Source of the DNA: Candidatus Dormiibacterota bacterium
Lineage (GTDB): Bacteria; Acidobacteriota; Polarisedimenticolia; Gp22-AA2
DNA: 64,000 nt
Direction: 5' to 3'
Assembly: GCA_035635555.1 (NCBI GenBank)
Contig: DASQAT010000055.1
Coordinates: 62,001 to 126,000 of the forward strand
The notes below the pieces were generated by a model that was not told where the DNA came from, ran no database searches, and saw only the letters and a program-made list of their open reading frames with translations. Numbering within the stretch: the stretch's first letter is position 1; every line of letters begins with the position of its first letter. Positions 35,006-44,680 of this stretch are shown piece after piece. Made by a program: the position numbers and the translations under genes.

Positions 35006-38000
35006 ATGTCGACTGGATGGACGCGATCACGGCGAGGCCTTGGGCCAGACACCCGCAGGCGGCGTGGTTCGTTCCGGATCGTCCTGGCGCTGGGCTGTCT
35101 CCTGGCGGTCCCGGCGATCCTCGCCTTCGCGGTCGCGCAAGGAGGATCCCCCTCCCTGCCGGCGCGCGCCGGGATCCCGGCGCGGCAGGCGCACGATTCC
35201 GGACCGCACAAGCTGCTGATCCGCACCGACGATCGTCAGGCGCTCGAGCGTCTGGCCGCTCTCGGCGTCGTGCAGCGTCGGATCGATTACGGAACGCTCC
35301 AGCTCCTGGTGGTGGACGACCGGGCGATGCCGGCGCTCGGGGAGGCGGACCTGTCCGGCGCCGCGCTGCGCGACGATCTCGACCTCGTCGCGGTCAATCG
35401 CTGGCTCATCGATACGCGGGTGGGCGAGCCGAAGGACCTGCCGTGGGACCGCGTCGACACGCCGGGACGGTACGATCGTCAGCTCTATCTCGCGCAGCTG
35501 GTCGGTCCGGCCAAGGACGAGTGGCTCGCCGATCTCACGGCGCGCGGCGACGCCGCGATCGTGGCCTATCTCCCCAGCAACACCTACGCCCTGTTCGCGG
35601 CGCCGGCCGCCTGGCAGCGGTTGTCGCGGGAGGCGGGTCGACCCATGAGTCACGTCCAGTGGGCCGGCGCGTACCATCCCGCCTACCGGATCTCCGCCGA
35701 CTTGGAGGACGCCATCGCCCGGGACGACAAGGCGGTGGACGTGGTCGTGCAGATCGTCGAGCACGACGGCGCCGAGCGGACCGCCGCCGACCTCAAGGCG
35801 CAGGCGGCTCGGGTGCTGATGGACGACGTCAGCCTCGGCGGCATGCGCGACGTGCGCGTGCGGGTCCCCGCCCGGCTGGTCACGCGTCTGGCCGCGCAGC
35901 CCGACGTCTTCTGGATCGAGCCGTGCCTTCCGAAGATCAAGATGGACGAGCGCCAGGGGCAGATCATGGCCGGGAACCTCGACGGCACCGGCAGCCAGCC
36001 GTCCGCCCCGGGCTATCTGGCCTGGCTCGGAGGCAGAGGGTTCACGTCGAACTTCCCGTTCACCGTCGACGTGGCCGACGACGGCATCGACCGCGGCTCG
36101 ACCACCGACGTCCACCAGGACTTCAAGGACGCGGGCGGAACGTCGCGGGTCACCTACGTCCTGAACTACTCCGGCGACGCCTCGGGGGAGAGCGGCGCCG
36201 GTCACGGGAACATCAATGCCGCGATCGTCGGCGGCTACAACGACACCCAGGGGAACTCCGCCTTCGAGGACACGGCGGGCTATCAGTACGGTCTCGGGCT
36301 CGCGCCGTACGCGCGTCTCGGAGCCTCGAAGATCTTCAGCAACGCCGGCGCGTTCACCTCGACCGGCTACGCGACACTGATCGCGAACGCTTACAACAGC
36401 GGTGCCCGCATCAGCAGCAATTCCTGGGGTCTCACCGGCACGGGTGCGAACCAGTACACGACCGACTCCCGTTCCTACGACATCCTGGCGCGCGACGCCG
36501 TCGCGGGGAGCACCGGCAACCAGGAGATGACGATCGTCTTCGCCGCCGGCAACGCCGGCTCCGGAGCGAACACCGTATCGGCGCCCGGGACCGCGAAGAA
36601 CGTCCTCACCGCCGGGGCGTCCGAGAACTTCCGGCAGACCGGGACCGACGGCTGCGGCATCGCCAACACCGGGGCCGACAACGCGCGCGACATCATCAGC
36701 TTCAGCAGCCGAGGCCCGACCTCGGACGGACGGAAGAAACCCGACCTGATGGCCCCCGGAACGCACATCCAGGGTGCCGCGTCGAGGAGCGCGAACTACG
36801 ACGGGTCCGGAGTGTGCAACCAGTACTGGCCTGCGGGACAGACGCTCTACGCCTGGTCCTCCGGAACGTCCCATTCGACGCCAGGGATCGCCGGAGCCGC
36901 CGCGCTGGCCCGCCAGTGGTTCACCAACCAGGGATGGGGCAGCCCCTCCCCGGCGATGACCAAAGCGTTCCTGATGGCGACCCCGGCCTATATGACCGGT
37001 GTCGGGGCGAACGACACGCTCCCCTCGAACAACCAGGGGTACGGCCGGCTCGACCTCGGCCGCGCCTTCGACAACGCATCGAACATCCGGGTCGACGAGT
37101 CGCAGGTGTTCGGGTCGGCGGGGCAGACATACAACGTGACCGGCAACATCGCCAGCTCGTCGCTGCCGTTCCGGGTCATGCTGGCGTGGACCGACGCTCC
37201 CGGCGCCACCAGCGGCAACGCCTGGGTGAACGACCTCGATCTCGAGGTGACAATCAACGGGACCCTCTACCGGGGGAACGTCTTCTCGGGGTCGGGATCG
37301 ATCAGCGGCGGGACCGCCGACAACCGCGACAATACCGAAGCGGTGTTCCTCCCCGCCGGCACGACCGGGAGCTTCTCGATCACCGTGCGGGCCATCGGGA
37401 TCAACGGCGACGGCGTCCCCGGCAACGCCGACACGACCGACCAGGACTTCGCCCTGTTCGTCTACAACGGCACCCAGGCGGCCCCGACTCCCGACTTCAC
37501 GATCGGGGCGACACCCGCCTCGCAAACCGTCCCCCAGGGCGGCTCCACGAGCTACACCACGACCGTGACCAGCGTCAACGGCTTCAGCGCGGCGACGACG
37601 CTTTCCGTGAGCGGTTTTCCCTCCGGTGCGACCGGCTCCTTCTCGCCGAACCCGATCACGCCGCCGGCGAACGGCTCGACGAGCTCGACGCTCAGTGTGA
37701 CGACGGCGGGGACGACCCCTGCCGGGACCTACACGCTGACCATCACCGGGACGAGCGGGGCGCTGTCCCACTCCACGACCGTCTCCCTGAACGTGCAGGC
37801 GGCCGGGGGCGGGAACCAGGTCCTGACCTTCTCCACAACACCGAACCTGCCGATCCCGGACAACAGCGCCACCGGGGTCACCAGCACGATCTCGGTCGCC
37901 GGGTCCGAGACGATCACGAGCGTGAGCGTGTACGTGAACGTCACCCACACCTACCAGGGTGATCTCGAAGTGTCGCTCATCGCTCCCGACAACACGACGG

Positions 38001-38563
38001 TCCTGCTGCACAACCGCACGGGCGGCGGCACCGACAACATCGTGACGACCTACAACATCACCACACGGTCGAACCAATCCCTGACCGCGTTCAACGGGAA
38101 GAACACGTCCGGGGCCTGGACGCTGAAAGTGCGGGACCTCGCGGCGATCGATACGGGGACGCTCAACTCGTGGAAACTGGCGTTCAACGGCTACTCGACC
38201 GCCTCCCCCGGCCTGGCGATACCCGACAACAACACTACGGGTGTGACCAGCACGATCAACGTGGCGGCGACCGGTACGGTCGCCGACCTGCGCGTCCGGG
38301 TCAACATCACCCACACCTACCAGGGGGACCTGGAGGTGTCGCTCATCGGACCGGACAACACCGCAGTCCTGCTGCACAACCGCGCCGGCGGGAGCGCGGA
38401 CAACATCGTCACGGTCTATCCCGACCTGACGGCCCCGGCGCAGTCGCTCTCCGCCTTCAACGGCAAGGCGATCGCCGGCGCCTGGAAGCTGAAGGTCCGT
38501 GACCTGGCGGCGATCGACGTCGGGACGCTCAACTCGTGGGAGATCGACTTCCGGACGCCGTGA
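35006..38563 (+). CDS. Large secreted subtilisin-family (S8) protease with two C-terminal P domains
   Basis: 1185 residues. A basic N-terminal stretch and hydrophobic segment (residues about 23-45) give export; a propeptide-like region runs to about 320. The triad is Asp358 (VADDGIDRG), His400 (GAGHGNINAAI) and Ser622 (SSGTSHSTPG), with the oxyanion Asn in FAAGNAGSG. After residue 700 come a beta domain, an Ig-like domain (830-930) and two P/Homo B domains (about 945-1060 and 1068-1184). These are so alike, in DNA too, that they are a recent tandem duplication. GAGGAGGGGG precedes ATG 35006. It probably degrades external protein. Confidence 0.93.
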   Translation: MSTGWTRSRRGLGPDTRRRRGSFRIVLALGCLLAVPAILAFAVAQGGSPSLPARAGIPARQAHDSGPHKLLIRTDDRQALERLAALGVVQRRIDYGTLQLLVVDDRAMPALGEADLSGAALRDDLDLVAVNRWLIDTRVGEPKDLPWDRVDTPGRYDRQLYLAQLVGPAKDEWLADLTARGDAAIVAYLPSNTYALFAAPAAWQRLSREAGRPMSHVQWAGAYHPAYRISADLEDAIARDDKAVDVVVQIVEHDGAERTAADLKAQAARVLMDDVSLGGMRDVRVRVPARLVTRLAAQPDVFWIEPCLPKIKMDERQGQIMAGNLDGTGSQPSAPGYLAWLGGRGFTSNFPFTVDVADDGIDRGSTTDVHQDFKDAGGTSRVTYVLNYSGDASGESGAGHGNINAAIVGGYNDTQGNSAFEDTAGYQYGLGLAPYARLGASKIFSNAGAFTSTGYATLIANAYNSGARISSNSWGLTGTGANQYTTDSRSYDILARDAVAGSTGNQEMTIVFAAGNAGSGANTVSAPGTAKNVLTAGASENFRQTGTDGCGIANTGADNARDIISFSSRGPTSDGRKKPDLMAPGTHIQGAASRSANYDGSGVCNQYWPAGQTLYAWSSGTSHSTPGIAGAAALARQWFTNQGWGSPSPAMTKAFLMATPAYMTGVGANDTLPSNNQGYGRLDLGRAFDNASNIRVDESQVFGSAGQTYNVTGNIASSSLPFRVMLAWTDAPGATSGNAWVNDLDLEVTINGTLYRGNVFSGSGSISGGTADNRDNTEAVFLPAGTTGSFSITVRAIGINGDGVPGNADTTDQDFALFVYNGTQAAPTPDFTIGATPASQTVPQGGSTSYTTTVTSVNGFSAATTLSVSGFPSGATGSFSPNPITPPANGSTSSTLSVTTAGTTPAGTYTLTITGTSGALSHSTTVSLNVQAAGGGNQVLTFSTTPNLPIPDNSATGVTSTISVAGSETITSVSVYVNVTHTYQGDLEVSLIAPDNTTVLLHNRTGGGTDNIVTTYNITTRSNQSLTAFNGKNTSGAWTLKVRDLAAIDTGTLNSWKLAFNGYSTASPGLAIPDNNTTGVTSTINVAATGTVADLRVRVNITHTYQGDLEVSLIGPDNTAVLLHNRAGGSADNIVTVYPDLTAPAQSLSAFNGKAIAGAWKLKVRDLAAIDVGTLNSWEIDFRTP

Positions 38564-38595
38564 GGGAAGGGTAGCTCGCGGCGTGGATCCTCAAA

Positions 38596-38623
38596 GGCCG
38601 GGCCCCGGAGCCGGGGCCCGGCC
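38596..38623. terminator. GC-rich hairpin between convergent genes
   Basis: A perfect 12-bp stem, GGCCGGGCCCCG (38596-38607) with CGGGGCCCGGCC (38612-38623), and a 4-base loop. The leftward strand continues into TTTGAGG, so it may terminate both the protease and hydrolase messages, although there is no long T-run on either side. Confidence 0.55.
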
Positions 38624-38624
38624 A

Positions 38625-39803
38625 TCAATGCGGTGCGCGGATCGCCGCCAGCACTCGATCGAGAGCCATCTTCGGCTCCAGCTCGGGCTTGTCGTAGATG
38701 TTCCAGCCGTTGAAGACCGCCACCAGGTCGTGCTCGGGGACCACGAACAGGAACTGTCCGCCGTACCCCCAGCAGGTGGCGGCGCGCGCCCCCGCGCTTC
38801 CGTATGGCATCAGCCACCACTGGTAGCCGTAACGCACGCCGGACGCTTCCATATCCCCCGGAGTCACCCACGGCTTCAGCGATTCGGCGATCCAGGCCGA
38901 GGGGAGGATCCGTCTTCCGTTCCAGACGCCGTCGTGCAGGTACAGGTAGCCGAAGCGCGCCAGGTCCTTCCGGGACAGGTACAGCCCCCCTTCGGTGTCG
39001 GGAAGACCGGTCGGCGTGTGCTTCCAGTAATAAGTCTGAATGCCGATCGGATGGAAGATGTGCTCCTCCGTGTACGCGTCCACCTGCCGGCCCGTGGCCT
39101 TGAAGAGGATGTGGGACAGGAGCTGGCTCACGCCGCTGCTGTAGAGGAATATCTTCCCCGGCGCCTGGTCCATCGGCTGATCGATGACGTACTTCACCCA
39201 GTCGTGGCTCGCCTCCATCGCCGCGCAGGTGTTGCGCGGGTCGGTGTACGGCACCGAGTCCTCGTCCCAGTGGAACCCCGCCGTCATCGTCAGGAGATCG
39301 CGCAGCCGGATGCTCCGCTTGCGATCGTCCAGGTTGGCGACGGCGCCGGCATCGAAATACTTCAGGATCGGGACGTCGACACCCGGGATCTCGCCGCGCG
39401 CGATGGCCACGCCGATCGCCGCAGAGGTCACGCTCTTCGTGACCGACTGCAGCGTGTGCAGGTCGCTCTTCCTGAACCACGGGTGCCAGTCGGGGTCGTA
39501 GTAGTTGTACGCCCCGCGCACCGGGTCCTTCCCCTCGAACAGTTTCACGTAGTCGTTGGTGTACGTGCGGTCGAGGACGATGCGGCCGTGACGGATGACC
39601 AGCATCCCGTCGATGTACCCGTGCTGTCCCGACGCAAACTCGGAATCGAGGGAGGCCAGGGCCGCGGAGTCCATCCCCTGCTCCTCCGGCGTCGACAGGG
39701 GCCAGGCGTCGCCAGGCCAGTCAGGCTCCGATGGCCACCGGGCGCACGACAGGACGGCGACGGCCGCCAGGACACATACTTGAACGACGCGCGCGGAGGT
39801 CAC
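38625..39803 (-). CDS. Serine hydrolase lipoprotein, class C beta-lactamase-like
   Basis: 392 residues from GTG 39803. The signal peptide ends in a lipobox (AAVAVLSC), so the mature protein is probably lipid-anchored. The SXXK nucleophile is SVTK in LQSVTKSVTSA, the Tyr motif is YSSG and the third motif is GYGGQF, as in EstB and DD-peptidase-like serine hydrolases. It could act on esters, peptides or cell wall; real beta-lactamase action is unlikely without closer motifs. The start overlaps the stop of a small upstream gene (GTGA). It ends at a hairpin shared with the protease gene. Confidence 0.88.
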   Translation of the reverse strand: MTSARVVQVCVLAAVAVLSCARWPSEPDWPGDAWPLSTPEEQGMDSAALASLDSEFASGQHGYIDGMLVIRHGRIVLDRTYTNDYVKLFEGKDPVRGAYNYYDPDWHPWFRKSDLHTLQSVTKSVTSAAIGVAIARGEIPGVDVPILKYFDAGAVANLDDRKRSIRLRDLLTMTAGFHWDEDSVPYTDPRNTCAAMEASHDWVKYVIDQPMDQAPGKIFLYSSGVSQLLSHILFKATGRQVDAYTEEHIFHPIGIQTYYWKHTPTGLPDTEGGLYLSRKDLARFGYLYLHDGVWNGRRILPSAWIAESLKPWVTPGDMEASGVRYGYQWWLMPYGSAGARAATCWGYGGQFLFVVPEHDLVAVFNGWNIYDKPELEPKMALDRVLAAIRAPH

Positions 39804-40066
39804 GGCATGAATTGAGCGATGTCGCTGTCCAAGAGGGAGGCCGCGTTCCAGAGCTTTCGCAGCTCCTGGAAGTTTTCCGGATTGAAACGCGAGCGGGAGA
39901 GGCGGATCTCCCAGACCGCCTCCACGCGGGCTCCATCCTTGCGGATCCTGGTCTCCGCCGCCCAGCCGTCCCCTTCGGCGGTCGTATCCGCCGAGAGGAG
40001 GAGCGGACACGGCATCAGAATGATGGCGAGGGCAAGTTCGACGAGTACGCGACGGGCGCCGAACAT
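39800..40066 (-). CDS. Small exported hypothetical protein
   Basis: 88 residues. A clear signal peptide (residues 1 to about 27, LALAIILMPCPLLLSA) is followed by a short domain, WEIRLSRSRFNPENFQEL, that loosely resembles the last strand and helix of DUF3857 regions in transglutaminase-like proteins. It might be a remnant of a larger gene, but the frame is intact. The stop overlaps the GTG of the serine hydrolase gene, and ATG 40066 is the only good start. The function is unknown. Confidence 0.6.
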   Translation of the reverse strand: MFGARRVLVELALAIILMPCPLLLSADTTAEGDGWAAETRIRKDGARVEAVWEIRLSRSRFNPENFQELRKLWNAASLLDSDIAQFMP

Positions 40067-40351
40067 GCCCGTCAGCTTACCGAAGTGGGGGCCCCTGTGT
40101 CCATTCAGCGATGGAGTCTCCTAATGATGGTGTCCCGAGCTCCGGACAAGCTCCGCTTACCCGATGACGTGTGACGCGTAGCGGTATGCTCAGTTCGAGC
40201 CCCACCGATTCAGGTTGCACATTGTCTTCGAATGCTTAGATTTGAGTTCCGAGGAATTCCGTCAGAGAGCGAGTGTGCGGCCGACCATTCCTTCCGTCTG
40301 CCTCGAGCCCATGAAATGAGCGCCTCTTCCTTGGACGGCCTCCCATCGTCG

Positions 40352-43153
40352 ATGATTCCCTGGAGCAACCGAATTCGCAGAGCGAGCCGAGTCACGTGCG
40401 ACTATGCGCTTCAGCATCCTCCAAGCGAAGCAGGTGGAATACCACTCGGCTTCAGCCTCGTGGAACTGCTGGTGGCCATCGCCGTGTTCGCTTTGGCGAT
40501 CGCCGTGGCTCTCGCCGTATATTCCGGTGCCACACGTTCGTATCGAACCGGAGAGCAGCAGGTGCTTGATCAACAGAATGTACGTCTGGGGTTTGATCGT
40601 CTGGTTTCTGAGATTGGGTTGGCGGGGTTCAACTCGAACCCCGATGGAGACCTGACCCGTCCTGACGAACAGATCGAAGGAGCCTGGGACACCGCAATCA
40701 CATTTCGCGCGGACCTCGACTCCGATCGCTCACCTGAGAACACCGTACCCGAACTCGCCTTGGCGCCGCCGCACTACAGGATTGTGTCAATCGGGAACGA
40801 CGAGATTGTATCCTATGTGCTGGCAAAGCCGCAGCAACAGCACTCGAACAGTCTCGCTCTTCAGCTCGACGCTGATGAACCGAGATCTAAGATTCCGAGG
40901 ACCATCATCGTACCGGTCGTTTCTCTAGTTCATGATGAGCCGCCCTACACTTTGTACAGAGTGACTCTCCGGAACACAGGCGGTCTCTTCCCTTCTGCGC
41001 CTCAAGCGCCGTCCAATTTTCTATTTGAGTCCATCGCCGACAATATCCGCAGCTTGACACTCCAATACTATGATCATGAAGGACGACTGCTGAGTCCCGG
41101 CACACCTCAAGACCCCGTCGACGACATCGGCGGCGGCGATACTGGAATAGTCACCCGGGCCCGGATTCGCAGCATCAAGATTACACTGACGGGGATGCCA
41201 CCACAGGAATCCTCTGAATCGGGCAAGCACCCCGTAGGAAGGAGAGTCTCAAGAGCCGAAGGATTCTCTCTCTCTTCCATGATCACACCTGGCAACTTGG
41301 GCAGAGTCGGGATTGCTGATACCTCCACTCAAGCCCCCGTCGTCCCTAAGGCCGTTCGCGCCGTGGCCGGACACTGTCGGAGCGTATTGGTCACCTGGGA
41401 GGCCGATGAGCCCCACGACGACATCCGTGGCTTCGACATAAGATACTGGGAGAAAGGCGTCGCCTCGGAGCCGCGGACGAAAGCATTTTCTTATCCATCC
41501 GTTCAGGCTTCGGGCATTGATCACCACCTTCACGGCTATCTCACCAGCCTCACCGAGAAAGCCACCTATTGTTTTCAGGTCAGAACTCGGTTCATACCCG
41601 GGGGGCCCAGCAATTGGTCCTCGGCCTCCGCCGCTCCTTGCGTCCAAGTCACGGATGCGACGACGCCTCGTGCCCCGGTTGACCTGGTCGCAACGGGCGG
41701 GGCACCACACACTGCTTTGGCCAACCATATCGAACTCCAATGGTCACCAGTCGTGAGTAACACCATGCTGATCCCTGATGACCTAGACGTTGTCGATCAT
41801 ACGACCGTAATACGGGACCTCAACGGCTACAAGCTATACCGCGCCTCTACGCCTGGTTTCATTCCAAGCGATAGCGGCAACCTCATCGCAACCATAGGCG
41901 CCGGAACCAGCCGTTATGTTGACCATGATGTGGCAAATTGTTTGACCTATTACTATAGGCTTATCGCCGTCGACAATTGCGCCGTGACGAGCGTCGCCTC
42001 TCTCGTCGCTGAAGGACGAGCGGAGACAAGCGTTTCTCCATCAGCCCCGGTCGCTCTGACTGTCTTTCGACTCTCGGAGGACCAGACTGCCCTCTCCTGG
42101 AAACCCGTCCGTTCTGACCTTAACGGGGGACCGGTGTTTATCGATCAATACAGGATCTACCTGTATAGGAGCATTTCTGATCTTTCAACATCCAACCTGA
42201 ATCTCAAGACATTCTCGTTGCGAGCTGCGGTCGACAGTGCATCGCCTTCTTATAACGATGTCTTGGACGTGTCTGAACAGAGCGACATAATCCGTGGGTG
42301 GCAATTCTATTATGCAGTCACTGCTGCAGATCGCTGTGGAAATGAAAGTGGGAGATCAGATCCAGGCGGTCTTTCTTGCAAAGTTGAGGCGGTCCTGGAT
42401 CTTACCCCGAGGGATGGGGACTCGGGCTCCGGGATTATTCCTATGATCCTTCGTCCAGATACCCGGAGGGGATATCCGAGGGCGAGGGTTCGGGTGGTTC
42501 GCAAGGATGACCTCGACTCTGTCGTCTACGATCATCAGAGTGCAGGTGTCCCCTTTTTGTTCCCGACTTGGGATACAAGGGTCTCGGGTGCCGGAGATTA
42601 CCGAATATATTGGGGACTGACGACCGCCGAGGGGTGCAACACCTTCAGGACCACCGACTTTTTCGTCAAGTCCAGGCCGGAGGGAGGGTTGAGCACGACG
42701 ACGCCGCTGGTCATCACGACAGAGGAGAACAGGAAGCTCTCCTGGGACCTCGTCAATACTTCAGGGACCGATCTTCAGATCGTTCGGATCGACGTGAACT
42801 GGTTTTCTCTACGTCTGCCACCGAGGCTCACGTCGATCGAGTATCCGACCAGGACGACTGTCTCGAGTCTGCCCTCGGGCGGACCCCAGTCGGCTTCCGC
42901 GACCTTCGACACTACGCCGCTGCGACTGAGCCGTGAGATAAACGGACTCTGCGAGGATGAGTCCTGCCGGCTCAACATGTCGCTCGTCTGGGACGAGCCT
43001 GTCTTCAGTGGACAATCCCTATCGGCTGAACGCGTGACTGTGCACTACCATCTCAGAGACAGCACCGGACGAACCGGCGACGCAGTGCTTGTGATCTGGC
43101 CGGACATGACCATCCGAATGGCGTTGCCAATCGGTTTCAATGTCCAGGACTAG
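40352..43153 (+). CDS. Prepilin-like protein (PilW type) with fibronectin III repeats, atypical composition
   Basis: 933 residues from ATG 40352; in-frame ATGs at 40316 and 40232 are alternatives and none has an SD. The type IV prepilin signature GIPLG/FSLVELLVAIAVFAL puts the processing site 33 residues in. A PilW-like minor-pilin region follows, then several fibronectin III-like units (VPKAVRAVAGHCRSVLVTWE, APVDLVATGG, SAPVALTVFRLSED). It may cap or decorate a type IV pilus and bind a surface. Base composition and codon use are clearly AT-richer than all neighbours, and no other pilus gene is nearby, so recent transfer is likely. Confidence 0.82.
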   Translation: MIPWSNRIRRASRVTCDYALQHPPSEAGGIPLGFSLVELLVAIAVFALAIAVALAVYSGATRSYRTGEQQVLDQQNVRLGFDRLVSEIGLAGFNSNPDGDLTRPDEQIEGAWDTAITFRADLDSDRSPENTVPELALAPPHYRIVSIGNDEIVSYVLAKPQQQHSNSLALQLDADEPRSKIPRTIIVPVVSLVHDEPPYTLYRVTLRNTGGLFPSAPQAPSNFLFESIADNIRSLTLQYYDHEGRLLSPGTPQDPVDDIGGGDTGIVTRARIRSIKITLTGMPPQESSESGKHPVGRRVSRAEGFSLSSMITPGNLGRVGIADTSTQAPVVPKAVRAVAGHCRSVLVTWEADEPHDDIRGFDIRYWEKGVASEPRTKAFSYPSVQASGIDHHLHGYLTSLTEKATYCFQVRTRFIPGGPSNWSSASAAPCVQVTDATTPRAPVDLVATGGAPHTALANHIELQWSPVVSNTMLIPDDLDVVDHTTVIRDLNGYKLYRASTPGFIPSDSGNLIATIGAGTSRYVDHDVANCLTYYYRLIAVDNCAVTSVASLVAEGRAETSVSPSAPVALTVFRLSEDQTALSWKPVRSDLNGGPVFIDQYRIYLYRSISDLSTSNLNLKTFSLRAAVDSASPSYNDVLDVSEQSDIIRGWQFYYAVTAADRCGNESGRSDPGGLSCKVEAVLDLTPRDGDSGSGIIPMILRPDTRRGYPRARVRVVRKDDLDSVVYDHQSAGVPFLFPTWDTRVSGAGDYRIYWGLTTAEGCNTFRTTDFFVKSRPEGGLSTTTPLVITTEENRKLSWDLVNTSGTDLQIVRIDVNWFSLRLPPRLTSIEYPTRTTVSSLPSGGPQSASATFDTTPLRLSREINGLCEDESCRLNMSLVWDEPVFSGQSLSAERVTVHYHLRDSTGRTGDAVLVIWPDMTIRMALPIGFNVQD

Positions 43154-43176
43154 CCGTTAAGTTCTTGCCTTCACGA

Positions 43177-43205
43177 TTGACAGCACCAGCCGCCCGAGGT
43201 ATATA
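43177..43205 (+). promoter_or_regulatory. Promoter of the cobalamin-controlled operon
   Basis: TTGACA (43177-43182), a 17-bp spacer and TATATA (43200-43205), giving a start near 43212, about 40 bases before the riboswitch. A second TTGACA at 43223 has no good -10. Confidence 0.7.
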
Positions 43206-43248
43206 GAGGGCGCTTTCGTTCCTTGACATTTCGCATCGTGGGCGATCG

Positions 43249-43412
43249 TTCCGGCACCTCGCCGGGATGATTGAAAAGGGAAGGGGGTGTGAAACCCCCG
43301 CTGCCCCGCAACTGTGAGCGGTACCGAAAGCCGGAGAATCCCACTGGGAGCCTGAGGCTCCTGGGAAGGGCCGGCGAGTAGAAAGCCGCGAGCCAGGAAA
43401 CCTGCCCGCGAG
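43249..43412 (+). ncRNA. Cobalamin (B12) riboswitch
   Basis: All hallmark blocks of the B12 element appear in order: AAAAGGGAAGGGGGTGTGAA, the CCCCCGCTGCCCCGCAACTG block, CCACTGGGAGCCTGAGGCTC, CTGGGAAGGGCCGG, and the closing B12 box AGCCAGGAAACCTGCC at 43391-43406. Binding of adenosylcobalamin or a related cobamide should lower expression of the genes that follow. Downstream, CGAGG (43409-43413) can pair with CCTCG (43422-43426), or GCCTC (43421-43425) with GAGGC (43430-43434). The second hairpin buries the SD, so control is probably at translation initiation. Confidence 0.93.
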
Positions 43413-43438
43413 GATGCTTCGCCTCGAGGGAGGCTGCC

Positions 43439-44680
43439 ATGGCTCGATCCGCCCGTTTCCCCACCGCCGTCGTGATTCTGCTCGTCGCACTGTCGCGCGC
43501 GACGTCTGCACGCGCCCAGGCGACGACCGACTGCTTTCCCGACAAGATCGTTTCGTTCACCGTCGGCACGGTCAGCGCGCCACCGGCGACGAATACGTGG
43601 GAGCCGGGGATCGTCCTCGGCCCGCCCGGCGGCTCGACCCCGACGAACGGATCGCTCGCCGTCATGTCTCTGGGGCACGGCGGGCGGATCACGCTGGAGT
43701 TCACGAACAACGAGATCGTCGACGGTCCCGGTCCGGACCTCATCCTCTTCGAGAATCCGTTCTTCTGCACGTCGGTGCCGCTGAGCGACGCCGATCCGTA
43801 CAGCGTGTTCGCCGAGCCGGGAATCGTCGAGGTCAGCGAGGACGGCGTAAATTTCAGGATGTTTCCTTACGACGCCTCGGCGCTGTCGCAGGTGACCTCT
43901 TTGTGCACCGACAAGACGCTCCTGCGCCGGCTCATCGGTCTCATGGGGATCACGCCGTCCTTCATCGGCAACTGGACGGTACCGGACGATCCGCTCGTCT
44001 TCGATCCGACAGCGCCCGGAGGGGTCTCGGGGCACGGCGGGGATGCATTCGATCTCGCGACCGTCGGGCTCGCCCGGGCCCGTTTCGTGCGCATCACCGA
44101 TCCGAACCTGCCGATCGGCATTCCCGGCGCCTCGGAGGGGCTCGATCTCGACGCAGTCGCGGCGATCCATTCCCGGGCGATCCTGGACTCTGCGGAGACC
44201 GACAGCGACGGGGACGGTCTCTCCGACGAGGCGGAGCGTTACCTCTATCTCACCGACCCGGCGCGGATCGACAGCGACGGCGACGGCGTGACCGACGGAG
44301 ACGAGGCGGCCTCGTGCCGCAATCCCGCCGGAGCCGCCGCCGATCCGTTCTTCGTGCCGGTCCTCAATCTTGAGGTGGCGGATCCTTCGCCGACGGTGGT
44401 GCGCTGGAACTTCCTCGGCACCGGGGTCACCTACGACGTCATCCGCGGCGACGTCGCCGCGCTGCACGCCTCGGGCGGACTCGTCGATCTCGGTGTGGTC
44501 ACCTGCATCGAGAACGACTCGACCGATCTGACGACGCGCGGCCTGGCCGACGCGGCGGCCCCGTTCACCGGCGCGGCGTTCTTCTATCTGGTGCGCCAGA
44601 ATCCCGCCGGAAGCGGCCTGGGATACGGCTTCTCGTCCGCGCACGACCGGCGCGTCCCCGCCTCCGGCGGCTGTCCATGA
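43439..44680 (+). CDS. Secreted surface protein with calcium-binding type 3 repeats, first gene under the B12 riboswitch
   Basis: 413 residues. A signal peptide (residues 1 to about 25) is followed by a beta-rich domain with SLGHGGRITLEFTNNEIVDG, DLILFENPFF, EVSEDGVNF and GGDAFDLATVGLARARFVRI, a pattern seen in poorly described surface proteins near B12 uptake genes. Then come two thrombospondin type 3-like calcium motifs (DSDGDGLSD and DSDGDGVTDGDE) and a small C-terminal beta domain. It probably sits at the cell surface and assists capture of cobalamin or a B12-binding partner (inference). GGGAGG precedes ATG 43439. ATGA overlap with the receptor gene. Confidence 0.82.
   Translation: MARSARFPTAVVILLVALSRATSARAQATTDCFPDKIVSFTVGTVSAPPATNTWEPGIVLGPPGGSTPTNGSLAVMSLGHGGRITLEFTNNEIVDGPGPDLILFENPFFCTSVPLSDADPYSVFAEPGIVEVSEDGVNFRMFPYDASALSQVTSLCTDKTLLRRLIGLMGITPSFIGNWTVPDDPLVFDPTAPGGVSGHGGDAFDLATVGLARARFVRITDPNLPIGIPGASEGLDLDAVAAIHSRAILDSAETDSDGDGLSDEAERYLYLTDPARIDSDGDGVTDGDEAASCRNPAGAAADPFFVPVLNLEVADPSPTVVRWNFLGTGVTYDVIRGDVAALHASGGLVDLGVVTCIENDSTDLTTRGLADAAAPFTGAAFFYLVRQNPAGSGLGYGFSSAHDRRVPASGGCP

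Noticed and set aside
43223-43228. Second TTGACA before the riboswitch
   Set aside because: No acceptable -10 at 15-19 bp; the upstream TTGACA-N17-TATATA explains the promoter better.
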